NCBI RefSeq assembly: GCF_004339725.1
Contig: NZ_SMGK01000009.1
Span: forward strand, 1-59,265
DNA from: Acidipila rosea
Lineage (GTDB): Bacteria > Acidobacteriota > Terriglobia > Terriglobales > Acidobacteriaceae
Direction of reading: 5' to 3'
DNA: 59,265 nt
Below are positions 26,961 through 35,099 of the stretch, piece after piece. Made by a program: the position numbers and the translations under genes. Position 1 is the first letter of the stretch, and the number at the start of each line of letters is the position of its first letter. The notes beneath the pieces were generated by a model. It was not told the origin of the DNA. It saw nothing but the letters and a program-made list of their open reading frames with translations, and did no database searches.

Positions 26961-28229
26961 ATGCCGGAGCCCAATCAGAACGTCCCCGCCACCGTACCGG
27001 AACAACCCGAGGCAAAGCCCCCGGTACGGAAGAGTATGCCGGTCGTTATCGCCCTGGTCGTCATCATCGGGCTTATCGGCATCGCCAATCTCTCCAGCCT
27101 GTTGAGCGGCAGCAAGAAGAACGTCCCGGCCAGCGCGATGCCCATGCGCCCCGCAGCGCCGAACGCCCAGCAGGTCAACAGCTTTGAATCGCAGCAGCAG
27201 TTGCAGGCGCAGCGCGACGCCGAGGCGCGGCAACATCAGCAGGAACTTAACGCCGCCCTCCAGCAGCTCCAACAAACGGAGGGTGCGCCCGGCCCGGAGG
27301 CCGCAGGCGCGCCGCCGATGACCGCCGCGCAACGGTCGGCGATCTACGGCGACAATCCAAACGCTCCCAAGCACACGTCCGAGATGTCACAGGCGCAGGC
27401 AGAGGCCAAGCAGAAGCAGCTCGCGAAAGAGAAACAACAGCAAGACGCAATCAACAGTGACACCGTTGCGATTGACTTCGAGCGCACGACTCCCGCTGCT
27501 GCCGCAGCGGGGACAACGGAGGCCGCGCAAGGGACGGCTGCTACCGCAGCCGGCGGCGCGGCACCGACTAAGCCTGCCTCTGTAGAGGCTAAGGCCGACA
27601 GTAAAAGCAATGCGCTGGCCGGGTACAACTTCGATACCTACGATGGCCGCTTGTATCGCATCTTCGAGGGCACCGTCCTTGAGGGTGTCGTCACCAATCA
27701 CATCGACGGCGGGTTCAGCGGCCCCATTATGGTTTCGCTGACGACAGACCTTTACTCCCATGACCACCAACAGCTTCTCTTGCCCCAAGGCACGCGATTG
27801 CTAGGTGATGTGCAGAGTGTCGGCAACGCGCAGCAGCGCAAGATGTTCGTCACCTTCCATCGCGCCATCTGCCCTGATGGGTTTTCCCTGGAGTTTGCCA
27901 AGTACATCGGGCTCGACCAGATCGGAACAACCGGGCTGGCGACGAAGGTGGACCACGGCTACCTACAAGCCTTCGCTGCCGCCGCAGCGATCGGCGGCTT
28001 AGGCGGCCTAGCGCAGATCGGCAACAACGGCAGCGTTCTTGAACCATCGACTCAGATTCGCAATGGCATCTCTGAGCAGTCCGCTACCGAAGGCGAGCAG
28101 GTCTTGAATCACTTCCTCAATCGGCTCCCCATCATCACGCTCAAGGAAGGCTCGCGTGCGCGTGTGTACATCGGCACCGACCTGGTCATCCCGGCATACG
28201 CGGAGCATCGCGTCGATCCCACGTTGTAG
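26961..28229 (+). CDS. trbI: VirB10/TrbI-like channel protein
   Basis: A 422-aa protein with one membrane span at about residues 19-38 ('VVIALVVIIGLIGIANLSSL'), a long Gln/Ala/Pro-rich periplasmic linker, and a C-terminal TrbI/VirB10 domain: 'YRIFEGTVLEGVVTNHIDGG', 'LLLPQGTRLLGDV', 'VDHGYLQAF' and 'GSRARVYIGTDLVIP'. It spans the envelope and links the ATPases to the outer core. It starts 2 bases after the trbG stop. Confidence 0.93.
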   Translation: MPEPNQNVPATVPEQPEAKPPVRKSMPVVIALVVIIGLIGIANLSSLLSGSKKNVPASAMPMRPAAPNAQQVNSFESQQQLQAQRDAEARQHQQELNAALQQLQQTEGAPGPEAAGAPPMTAAQRSAIYGDNPNAPKHTSEMSQAQAEAKQKQLAKEKQQQDAINSDTVAIDFERTTPAAAAAGTTEAAQGTAATAAGGAAPTKPASVEAKADSKSNALAGYNFDTYDGRLYRIFEGTVLEGVVTNHIDGGFSGPIMVSLTTDLYSHDHQQLLLPQGTRLLGDVQSVGNAQQRKMFVTFHRAICPDGFSLEFAKYIGLDQIGTTGLATKVDHGYLQAFAAAAAIGGLGGLAQIGNNGSVLEPSTQIRNGISEQSATEGEQVLNHFLNRLPIITLKEGSRARVYIGTDLVIPAYAEHRVDPTL

Positions 28230-28244
28230 GAAAGGAGCGTTGCG

Positions 28245-28478
28245 ATGAACGACCGTTATGAACGTCTCCTCCGCAAGTCGCACGATGCCAAGCGTGGAGG
28301 ACACGACGCCTGGGGCGTGCAGTCCACCGGCGAAAAGCTCGCCGTCGCGCTTGTACTCAACCGTGCCGATTGGCTTGACGAGATCCAGTACACCATCGCC
28401 GAGGCCATCGAGCGCAGCGGCGCGGAGTGGGTGGCGATCATCCCGCAGGTAGCGCGGCAGCTTGCGGAGGAGGAGTGA
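28245..28478 (+). CDS. Small hypothetical protein in the transfer operon
   Basis: This 77-aa, soluble, acidic protein is not recognised. 'SHDAKRGGHDAWGVQSTGEK' precedes an amphipathic C-terminal half ('LVLNRADWLDEIQYTIAEAI'). It has a good AAAGGAG site and sits between trbI and a small membrane protein, so it is probably transcribed with the secretion genes. Confidence 0.65.
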   Translation: MNDRYERLLRKSHDAKRGGHDAWGVQSTGEKLAVALVLNRADWLDEIQYTIAEAIERSGAEWVAIIPQVARQLAEEE

Positions 28479-28483
28479 CGGCC

Positions 28484-28690
28484 ATGCAGGTAACGCCTCT
28501 CCATCGGAGCTATCAGGTGTCTGGGATCATTGCCGCGATCCCGCTTGCTCTCCTGCTCCTTGGAACAGAGACAGGACGGAATGCTCTCGCATGGGTGTAC
28601 CTACAGTCCACCGATGCGATTTCATGCGCAACACATATCCACGAGTTTCCCCTGGACAGGTTGGACCCGACCTGCCCGCAGTGCATGTAA
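28484..28690 (+). CDS. Small membrane protein in the transfer operon
   Basis: A 68-aa protein with one hydrophobic segment ('GIIAAIPLALLLLGTE') and three cysteines in its C-terminal part ('AISCATHIHEF', 'DPTCPQCM'), suggesting an exported, disulfide-bonded tail. The ATG at 28484 lies 5 bases after the preceding stop. The family is not recognised; size and position would allow a role like VirB7 or TrbK, but there is no lipobox at its N-terminus. Confidence 0.55.
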   Translation: MQVTPLHRSYQVSGIIAAIPLALLLLGTETGRNALAWVYLQSTDAISCATHIHEFPLDRLDPTCPQCM

Positions 28691-28714
28691 TTCAACCCAA
28701 CCATAGGAGGCTCT

Positions 28715-29503
28715 ATGAAGATCACACTGACTAACCGCCGCAAGTGGCTCCTTGGGGCGGGCGCAGCGGTGCTACTAACGGCGAGGCCCAGCTTCGCCCT
28801 GTTCGGCATCGGCGATATCGTCTTCGACCCAACCAGCTACGCCAGTCTCGTATCCCAGCTCACCACGCTTGAATCGCAGTACAACATGCTGAAAAACAAC
28901 ATCACGCATTTCTCCGCAAAACAGCAGTGGCAGACGACCCTCCATGCTTTGGAGAACGTGAACGTGGCCAATATGTTTGGCGAGACGGCGGGTATGAGCA
29001 TTGCGCTCAATACCAATTCACCCTCCGCGTCGAGCACTGCATGGAAGGCCGCGACCGTCACCATGAACGGCAGCGCGCCCACTTATCTTGCCAGCCAATC
29101 GCTCGGTAGCTCGCGTACCTCGCAACTCGCCATGATCGAGACCGCTGATTCTGTATCGCCCGACTGCCTCACGGCTGTGGGCCAATACCGTGCTTCCCGA
29201 AGCGAAAACGGTACGGCGAATAGCTCGCTGCTCTCGCAGCAGTTTGACAACACCGACAGCACCAATAGCGAAGTCCAACAGCTTAATCTCCTCAACGCAT
29301 CCGAGGCGCAGAGGTTGAGCGAGATGCAATCCCAGGGCACGCTCCAGACTTGCCTCGCCTCCCAGATGACGGTTGCCAACATGGAACGCCGTAACGCTCA
29401 CGTCGAAGACCTCAACACCGCCGTCTTCGTTCAGCAGCAGCGGTCCGCCAACGACACCAGCGCCGCCAACGAATCGAGCACCTGGCAGACCTACCTTCCA
29501 TAG
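28715..29503 (+). CDS. trbJ: TrbJ/VirB5-like conjugal transfer protein
   Basis: A 262-aa exported protein starting with a twin-Arg-containing signal peptide ('NRRKWLLGAGAAVLLTARPS') cleaved near 'SFA'. The mature part begins 'LFGIGDIVFDPTSYASLV', typical of TrbJ, and continues with coiled-coil-like helices ('LTTLESQYNMLKNNI'). TrbJ/VirB5 proteins are minor pilus components involved in recipient contact. Flanked by small genes and trbL, as in trb operons. Confidence 0.85.
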   Translation: MKITLTNRRKWLLGAGAAVLLTARPSFALFGIGDIVFDPTSYASLVSQLTTLESQYNMLKNNITHFSAKQQWQTTLHALENVNVANMFGETAGMSIALNTNSPSASSTAWKAATVTMNGSAPTYLASQSLGSSRTSQLAMIETADSVSPDCLTAVGQYRASRSENGTANSSLLSQQFDNTDSTNSEVQQLNLLNASEAQRLSEMQSQGTLQTCLASQMTVANMERRNAHVEDLNTAVFVQQQRSANDTSAANESSTWQTYLP

Positions 29504-29514
29504 TTGGAGACACG

Positions 29515-29784
29515 ATGCTGAAAGGGATCAACACGAAAATCCTGCTCGCCATTCTCGCGGCGCTGACCGCGATAGGCGGCGCGTTGACCTACCAGCGGCA
29601 GGAGGCAGCGAAAGCCGCCACTGCCGCCGCCAAAGCAGCGGCCATCCTTCAGCAACAACAGAAGGAGGCCGAGGAGCGCAAGGCTGAAGACGAAGCGTTC
29701 CGAAAGCGCGTTGAAGCGAACAAGAAGAGACATAATTCTGCCGCTGCCCACGAAGGTAAGACCTGGCAGAAGTACATCCCCTAG
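29515..29784 (+). CDS. Small single-pass protein after trbJ (TrbK position)
   Basis: An 89-aa protein with an N-terminal hydrophobic segment ('ILLAILAALTAIGGALTY'), then an Ala/Gln/Lys/Glu-rich helix that looks like a coiled coil, and a C-terminal 'GKTWQKYIP'. A similar 'STWQTYLP' ends the preceding TrbJ-like protein, so the two may share a short C-terminal motif. Its place between trbJ and trbL matches that of trbK (entry exclusion) in IncP plasmids, but there is no lipobox and no sequence proof. Confidence 0.55.
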   Translation: MLKGINTKILLAILAALTAIGGALTYQRQEAAKAATAAAKAAAILQQQQKEAEERKAEDEAFRKRVEANKKRHNSAAAHEGKTWQKYIP

Positions 29785-29807
29785 CGGGATGAAAGGAGAG
29801 TAGCGAT

Positions 29808-30725
29808 ATGGTTTCCGTACTGTTGTTGGCTCAGGCACTACCGAGCGCAAGCTCTGGCGTTGATTGGCTGTATCAGTTCACGAACAATCTGACCAATCTC
29901 ACCACGCAGAACGGTGGCGCGTTGACCCAGCTTGGGCTTACGGAGCTTAGCTGCATCGCACTCTTCACCCTCATCAGCATGGTCATCAACTGGAACACCA
30001 CGAGCATGACACTGCGCTTCCATGCTCAGCCGGTTCACGCAGGCGATCTAGTCAACTTCCTGCTCAGGCTCATCCTTTGCTGCCTCCTCGAAAGTTATTG
30101 GGTGAACCCATTCCCCGGCGCTAGCTTCGGCATCAATCACTTCTTTTCCTACATAGCACAGGCGATGGTTGCCGCCTTCGATCAGAACTCGCTCGATAAT
30201 CTGCTCCAGCTTTTCAAGACCGCTGGCGACAGTACCGCGATGCCGTCACTCATGGCCCCGGTGCAGATCCTTTGCTACTTCGTTGTGCAGGCCTTGTTAG
30301 GCATAGCGTCGGCCATCCTATTCGTCATCAATTGCAGCGCTTTCATCCTTTACGGTGTGACCGCTCTGTTTGGTCCTATCTTCGTTCCTTTGCTGATGAC
30401 TAAGACGTTTCGAGCGAAGTTCTTTCACTTCCTTGATGTGCTTATCAGCTTCGCCATGATTCGGGCCGTAGCAGCCGCGTTCATTTTCGTTTGGGGTGGT
30501 TTTATGAATGCGTTCATCCAACAGACATTCAATGGAAATTACTCAATGGAGATGTGGCTTGCCAATCTCATTCCGTGCATCATGGTGTTTGTCGCGTTCA
30601 TCGTGAACATGCTCTTTATTCCGAGCATGACCCAAGCGATCTTCGGCGGCGCGGCGGGACTTACCGGAGCGGCAGCGCAACTCGCTGGCGGAGCGGCCGC
30701 CCTGGCGATCAAATCGGGAGGATGA
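29808..30725 (+). CDS. trbL: VirB6/TrbL-like polytopic inner-membrane protein
   Basis: A 305-aa protein with about six hydrophobic segments, including 'LSCIALFTLISMVINW', 'ILCYFVVQALLGIASAILFV' and 'ALFGPIFVPLLM', the last being a recognisable VirB6/TrbL region. It forms part of the inner-membrane channel. Its stop overlaps the ATG of the next small gene. Confidence 0.88.
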   Translation: MVSVLLLAQALPSASSGVDWLYQFTNNLTNLTTQNGGALTQLGLTELSCIALFTLISMVINWNTTSMTLRFHAQPVHAGDLVNFLLRLILCCLLESYWVNPFPGASFGINHFFSYIAQAMVAAFDQNSLDNLLQLFKTAGDSTAMPSLMAPVQILCYFVVQALLGIASAILFVINCSAFILYGVTALFGPIFVPLLMTKTFRAKFFHFLDVLISFAMIRAVAAAFIFVWGGFMNAFIQQTFNGNYSMEMWLANLIPCIMVFVAFIVNMLFIPSMTQAIFGGAAGLTGAAAQLAGGAAALAIKSGG

Positions 30726-30913
30726 GTATGTGGAATTTCTTATTAGGGTTTCTATTCGCACGAGCTACCGGAGCATCACGGATTATTCGGGCATTGTTGT
30801 TGCTTCTACTACTCGGTTCCATTATTGCCGGACTGATCTACGCTTTCGCAGTCTTTCATACGGTCAACCAAAGGAGTCCTTCTCCCCATGTCCACGCACA
30901 CAGTAGTCAATGA
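30722..30913 (+). CDS. Small membrane protein between trbL and trbF
   Basis: A 63-aa protein with one strong hydrophobic segment ('ALLLLLLLGSIIAGLIYAFA'). The ATG at 30722 overlaps the trbL stop (ATGA), and its 3' end overlaps trbF by 26 bases, so it is firmly embedded in the operon. The family is not recognised. Confidence 0.6.
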   Translation: MSMWNFLLGFLFARATGASRIIRALLLLLLLGSIIAGLIYAFAVFHTVNQRSPSPHVHAHSSQ

Positions 30914-31697
30914 GCAATCGATACTCTCGCCGGAGCAAGCCTTGCTCACGGATCAAATTGGCAATGAGGTCTATGCCTCTCACTATGAAGAACGGAAGGC
31001 ATACCGACTCCTCCTCGGCTGTGGAACTGTCCTGTTACTCGGTTCCATGTGGCTGAATCTCTCATTGGCTCGCCGTCCCGTCACCAATCGCTACGTCCGC
31101 ATTGATGAGATGGGCCGCGCCCAGGCAATCCAATACAGTGACCTGAACTACAGTCCACGCGAGGGTGAGGTACGCACGTATTTGATGGACTGGGCAAACT
31201 ATCGCTTCACCATCAACCGCGACGCCATCGGGAAGAAATACTCGCTGAACTACTACTTCATGGGGCAAGCGCTCGCTTCGCAGTTGATGCTCGAAGACAA
31301 TCAAAACCATCTCGTCTCGCAGGTGGTGGCGGGCCAGATCGAGCAGAGCGATGTGGACGTGAAGAATGTCACCATCACGTCCATGTCCCAGGAGACAGTA
31401 CAAGGTGCCGCAATCGCCCGTGGTACGGCGCTAGTCGCTATAGACAAGCTCTACTCCCCAAGCCACTCGCGGGAGCCCAGGACCGAGCATTGGATGCTCA
31501 GCCTCACCTACTATCTGAATCCCAAGCAGGTCAGCGACCAGGCGAAGATTTACCCGCAATATGAGTTCATCAATCCGCTCGGACTGACCATCACCGAATT
31601 CCACGAAAACCGTGTCTCCGTTACTCCGATTGTTGCCGGAACAGCCGAGCCAAATCCTGTGACTGCGCCGCCGTCATCGTCGAGAGTGTCGCGGTGA
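30888..31697 (+). CDS. trbF: VirB8/TrbF-like inner-membrane protein
   Basis: A 269-aa protein with a short cytoplasmic N-terminus, one membrane span ('LLLGCGTVLLLGSMWLNLSL') and a periplasmic TrbF/VirB8 domain ('TNRYVRIDEMGRAQAI', 'VRTYLMDWANYRFTI', 'YPQYEFINPLGLTITEFHEN'). It is an assembly factor that contacts VirB10 and VirB6. It overlaps trbB by 4 bases. Confidence 0.88.
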   Translation: MSTHTVVNEQSILSPEQALLTDQIGNEVYASHYEERKAYRLLLGCGTVLLLGSMWLNLSLARRPVTNRYVRIDEMGRAQAIQYSDLNYSPREGEVRTYLMDWANYRFTINRDAIGKKYSLNYYFMGQALASQLMLEDNQNHLVSQVVAGQIEQSDVDVKNVTITSMSQETVQGAAIARGTALVAIDKLYSPSHSREPRTEHWMLSLTYYLNPKQVSDQAKIYPQYEFINPLGLTITEFHENRVSVTPIVAGTAEPNPVTAPPSSSRVSR

Positions 31698-32668
31698 GCT
31701 ACGAACTGATCCTTCCGTTCTTTCCGCCGGAGTTGCGCGAGCTTCTGCTAGACCCGTCCATCTCAGACCTGATGATTAATGGCACAACGGGCGTCTACGC
31801 AGATCGTGGTGGGGTTGTGCAGCATATCCCGCTCACAGCTCCATACACAAACGACAGGCTCCAGGCAGCGATAGAGCGTGTTGCCCGCATCCTCGGGCAA
31901 GACCTCACGACACAGAACCCCATTCTTAATACACGCTTGCCGGACGGCTCGCGGGTTGCGGTTGTCGGTCCTCCATCTTCGATCAACGGCCCAACCCTTA
32001 CCATCCGCAAGTTCAATCGCTGGTATAGCTCCGATGAGCTGATTTCGTCGGGCAGTATGCCGTCGCACGTTCGGGATACTGTCGTGCGCCTGATCGGGGA
32101 CAGAAAGAACGGGATTATCAGCGGTGGAACCGGTAGTGGGAAGACAACTCTGATGAAAGCTTTCCTAGATCACATTCCAGAGTACGAACGCTTGCTCATC
32201 ATCGAGCAACCTGCCGAGCTAAAAGTATCCCATCCCAACGCGGTTCGTTGGGAAGCAGTCGAGGAGATTCCCGGTCAGGTTGCGATCACGCCGAGCGAGC
32301 TTTTGGCCGCTGCGCTTCGCCATCGTCCTGACCGGATCATCATGGGTGAGATACGCAATGAGTGCGGCTATGACCTCCTGCAAGCCATGAATACAGGGCA
32401 TGGCGGCACCCTCTCTACCATTCATGCAAAGTCGGCGCTTGACGCTCTGAATCGGCTCTCCAATCTGGCCCTGAGTGCCAGGCCCAATCTGAACCACGCA
32501 TTCATGCGTTCGGAGACGGCGGAAGCCATCGACTTTGTTCTGTATTGCGAGCGCGATCATACGGGCCGACGCCGGGTGCGCGAGGTGATTGCCGTCAACG
32601 GCTACAGCCATGTCGAACAATGCTTTCTTACGGAAGACATCTATCGTGCTCCGGCTCAGGCAGCGTGA
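31694..32668 (+). CDS. trbB: VirB11/TrbB-type secretion ATPase
   Basis: A 324-aa hexameric traffic ATPase with 'FLPPEL'-like start, Walker A 'GGTGSGKTTLM' near residue 144, 'RPDRIIMGEIRN' (Walker B region) and 'NTGHGGTLSTIHA'. It switches the channel between pilus biogenesis and DNA transfer together with VirB4 and VirD4. It begins at the trbF stop through a 4-base overlap and closes the main secretion operon. Confidence 0.95.
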   Translation: MSYELILPFFPPELRELLLDPSISDLMINGTTGVYADRGGVVQHIPLTAPYTNDRLQAAIERVARILGQDLTTQNPILNTRLPDGSRVAVVGPPSSINGPTLTIRKFNRWYSSDELISSGSMPSHVRDTVVRLIGDRKNGIISGGTGSGKTTLMKAFLDHIPEYERLLIIEQPAELKVSHPNAVRWEAVEEIPGQVAITPSELLAAALRHRPDRIIMGEIRNECGYDLLQAMNTGHGGTLSTIHAKSALDALNRLSNLALSARPNLNHAFMRSETAEAIDFVLYCERDHTGRRRVREVIAVNGYSHVEQCFLTEDIYRAPAQAA

Positions 32669-32689
32669 GCTACGGAGAGGAGTTCGAGC

Positions 32690-33151
32690 ATGAGTTTTCG
32701 AGTCATCTTGCCAGGCCCATCGGTGACAAATTGCCCCACGATGGACGAGTCATTTCAGCTTGGCTCTTGGGGCCAAAACATGCGCGGTAACGGTAGCCTT
32801 CAGCGCCCTGTTGTGAGCGTTCGTTGCCGGTCGTGTGAAAGCTACGGTCTTGTGGTATGGCATGGGCCGGATGCTCGATGGGAACGGGTTCTCCCAATGT
32901 GTCTCCCCAATACAATCCCGTCTCATGCTCGGTCACTGCTTCGGGGAATACCCCTATTGCGCCCTGCGGCACGGCGTCGTTCTGCTTTCCCGGTGCCCTC
33001 CAGAACAAGTTTGAAAACGGCGGCACAGAACGCCGCTCAAACTTCTTCCGGCCTGCGCCCAATAAAGCACTCCTTGGCGCTTGGGAGCATAGGCCCACTT
33101 CGCTTGTTAGTGACCCGAGCAAGTTCGGGAATTCAAAACGGAGACACCATC
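32690..33151 (+). other. Open frame running in phase into ssb, or structured leader
   Basis: An ATG at 32690 with GGAGAGGAG upstream opens a frame of 154 codons that reaches the ssb start in the same phase without a stop. The early part has a Cys pair ('VRCRSCESYGLVV') but no family resemblance. The later part contains the inverted repeat at 33007-33044 and reads like untranslated sequence. A separate small gene, a long SSB variant or a leader are all possible; a leader is favoured because ssb has its own complete start. Confidence 0.35.
33007..33044 (+). promoter_or_regulatory. Hairpin in the ssb leader
   Basis: AAGTTTGA and TCAAACTT enclose a second stem GCGGC/GCCGC, with a 7-base loop and a 5-base bulge. 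It lies ~110 bases before ssb. Candidates are an autoregulatory RNA element, an SSB-binding structure or a single-strand promoter/initiation site. Confidence 0.45.
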
Positions 33152-33520
33152 ATGGAAACGAACCTCGCAATCCTCATCGGCAACCTCGGCGACAACGCCC
33201 AAACCCACACCAAGAACGACCGCACTTTCACCACGTTCTCCCTGGCAACTTCGACTCGCTTCAAGAACAAGGACGGCAAGTACACGACGCTCACCGAATG
33301 GCACCGCTGCATCGTCTTCGGCCCGCGTGCAGAGGCCGCCGCCAAGCTCGAAAAGGGTGCGCACATCGAGGTGCGGGGAGCGATCCGACACACGGAGTAC
33401 AAGGGCGGCAAGCGCGACTCGATTGTCGTCAACTCCTTCCTCAAACTCGACCGCACGCAGCGGATCGAGTCGGACGAACTGGAGCACGAAGATATCCCCG
33501 ATGAGGCGATGGCTGAGTAA
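33152..33520 (+). CDS. ssb: Single-stranded DNA-binding protein
   Basis: A 122-aa SSB with one OB fold: 'NLAILIGNLGDNAQTH', 'FTTFSLATSTRFKNKDGKY', 'TEWHRCIVFGPRAEAAAK' and 'KGAHIEVRGAIRHTEYKGG'. The acidic C-terminus ends 'DIPDEAMAE', shorter than the DDDIPF tail of chromosomal SSBs. Element-borne SSBs coat the incoming strand during conjugation. It is followed by an intrinsic terminator and precedes the primase gene. Confidence 0.95.
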   Translation: METNLAILIGNLGDNAQTHTKNDRTFTTFSLATSTRFKNKDGKYTTLTEWHRCIVFGPRAEAAAKLEKGAHIEVRGAIRHTEYKGGKRDSIVVNSFLKLDRTQRIESDELEHEDIPDEAMAE

Positions 33521-33537
33521 GCCATCCCTCATCTGTA

Positions 33538-33565
33538 GAAGCCCGGCACATCACCGGGCTTCTTT
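33538..33565 (+). terminator. Intrinsic terminator after ssb
   Basis: A perfect 9-bp stem GAAGCCCGG/CCGGGCTTC with a 7-base loop (cacatca) is followed by TTT. It starts 18 bases after the ssb stop and separates ssb from the primase gene. Confidence 0.8.
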
Positions 33566-33608
33566 CACTGCTTTAGCCCGCATGATCGCACTCGCAAAGA
33601 GGTCCGCT

Positions 33609-34559
33609 ATGAGTCAAATCGCTGCCCGCTTCCTCAGACGTTGCTTTGCCCCGGAAGAGACGATAGCCGTCCTGTTGCGGGGAGAGAATGGCGCTACTCC
33701 CATGCAACGAGTCGTGCGTTTGGAGCAGGCTTTAGAGACCCGGTATATGGCTTGGCTCTCTTACGAGAACCAGCATGGCCGCAACAACGTTTATGTCGCT
33801 GTCAATCCACTTCACCCCGGCAGCCGCAAACGCACCAAGGAAAGCATCGCTTCCGTCCGGCATCTGTATATAGATATCGACACGGATGGAGACGCCCGGC
33901 TCGCTGCGCTCCGGGCATCGGAGTTTGTACCGCCGCCGACCTCGATTCTCTCTACGTCGCAGGGCAAGTATCAGGTGCTTTGGCGCGTCGAAGGGTTCGA
34001 CTTTGCGAGTCAAGAGCAGATGCTCAAGCTGCTCGCCATCGCCTTCGGAGGCGATCCCGCTTGCACCGATTGCAACCGTGTCCTTCGTGTGCCCGGTTTC
34101 CTGAATCGGAAATACGATCCCGCGTACAGAGTCACGGTCGAATATCCCGATGATTCCATCTGGACTCCCGGTGACTTCGAGCTGGACGCGGGTGCGGTGG
34201 ATGCTATGGCCTTCGACCATGCCATCACGGCCCGGATGCAGATGGGAAAGCACAGCCATTCGGAGAGCGATTGGGCATGGGTTTCCCATGAGCTTGCCCA
34301 CGGCAAAGATGCCGTGAAGCTGACTCGGGAGCTGGCGTCGCGCCGCGCCGACAAGCCCAATCCTTTTTACTACGCGCTGCGCACCGTCGATGTGGCTTCG
34401 GCTCGCCTTTGGCTCATCGAAGGCATCGCCATCGACGACATAATCGCCATGCTTGAATCCCGCCGTTGTTCCGAGCTTCCCGCAGCGCTTTGTTCCACTC
34501 GTGCGCGGGAGATTGCGGCGACGGCGCAGCGCATGATTGCCCAACCAAAGACAGCCTGA
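33609..34559 (+). CDS. RepB-like DNA primase
   Basis: A 316-aa archaeo-eukaryotic-type primase of the RepB_primase group. Motifs are 'SVRHLYIDIDTDGDARLAAL' (metal-binding Asp residues), 'STSQGKYQVLWRV' and 'GGDPACTDCNRVLRVPGFLNR'. It can start replication of the transferred strand or of a small replicon. The ATG at 33609 has AAAGAGG 6 bases upstream. No separate initiator or iteron array is seen nearby. Confidence 0.85.
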   Translation: MSQIAARFLRRCFAPEETIAVLLRGENGATPMQRVVRLEQALETRYMAWLSYENQHGRNNVYVAVNPLHPGSRKRTKESIASVRHLYIDIDTDGDARLAALRASEFVPPPTSILSTSQGKYQVLWRVEGFDFASQEQMLKLLAIAFGGDPACTDCNRVLRVPGFLNRKYDPAYRVTVEYPDDSIWTPGDFELDAGAVDAMAFDHAITARMQMGKHSHSESDWAWVSHELAHGKDAVKLTRELASRRADKPNPFYYALRTVDVASARLWLIEGIAIDDIIAMLESRRCSELPAALCSTRAREIAATAQRMIAQPKTA

Positions 34560-34583
34560 TTTTCAACCCCAAAGGAGAACACA

Positions 34584-34910
34584 ATGCCCCTGCTAGAAGT
34601 CACCCAAACCCGCCACCTCAGCGCCTCGATTCGGTTGACAGATACGACCGCTACTCAGGTCGATCAGTACGCCACTTTTATTCACGCTTCTGCGAACGAT
34701 GTCGTGGAGCAGGCGCTTGCTTATGTGTTCTCGAAAGACCGTGAGTTTCAGGAGTTCCTTCGCACTCCCGAAGCACAGCGGGTTACACCGACCTTGCGCG
34801 TGCGCAGAGCTGCTGCAAATGAGGCAGCGGAACCGGCTGTGAAGAAGCCGGTTTCCGCAGCATCTTCGGCGTCCCAAACACCGGCAGTTGTGGCGGGATC
34901 GAAGGCATGA
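34584..34910 (+). CDS. Small conserved-type plasmid protein, RHH-like
   Basis: A 108-aa protein. 'RHLSASIRLTDTTATQVDQY' followed by 'FIHASANDVVEQALAYVFSK' has the strand-helix-helix pattern of a ribbon-helix-helix DNA-binding domain, followed by a low-complexity Ala/Pro tail. Placed between the primase and the oriT-like repeats, it could bind the latter. The family is not firmly recognised. Confidence 0.55.
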   Translation: MPLLEVTQTRHLSASIRLTDTTATQVDQYATFIHASANDVVEQALAYVFSKDREFQEFLRTPEAQRVTPTLRVRRAAANEAAEPAVKKPVSAASSASQTPAVVAGSKA

Positions 34911-34983
34911 TCCTCCACCTACATCCGTGGCAGTGCCAGAGCGGTGCTGCGCACCGGGTGTATTTCGACACTCCACCCCTAAT

Positions 34984-35080
34984 GGGGAGCTGTTTAGCTC
35001 CCTGCGGGAGCTAATGGGTTCCGTGGCAAAGCACAGGACTTACGAAAATCGGGGAGCTAGTTAGCTCCCTGCGATTTTCG
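34984..35080 (+). other. oriT: Candidate origin of transfer region
   Basis: Two 23-bp direct repeats at 34984-35006 and 35051-35073, beginning GGGGAGCT and ending TTAGCTCCCTGCG, differ at two positions. Each contains an inverted repeat around AGCT. The second copy sits inside a larger hairpin at 35043-35080 (outer arms CGAAAATCG/CGATTTTCG, inner arms GGGAGCTA/TAGCTCCC). It is ~20 bases upstream of the mobilisation accessory gene and close to the coupling protein and relaxase genes, where an oriT is expected. No nic consensus is recognised. Confidence 0.6.
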
Positions 35081-35099
35081 AGAATTGGAGCACTGCGGC

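Noticed and set aside
32857..33504. Frame overlapping the ssb leader and ssb in another phase
   Set aside because: It covers ssb in a different frame, with typical shadow composition. SSB is the real product.
33609..34559. Primase gene as the replication initiator of a plasmid
   Set aside because: The motifs are those of a primase, and no iterons or AT-rich origin are seen next to it, so the initiator role is not supported.
35043..35080. Intrinsic terminator at the oriT-like hairpin
   Set aside because: There is no T-tract on either side, and the hairpin shares its sequence with a second nearby repeat, so a DNA-binding or oriT role fits better.
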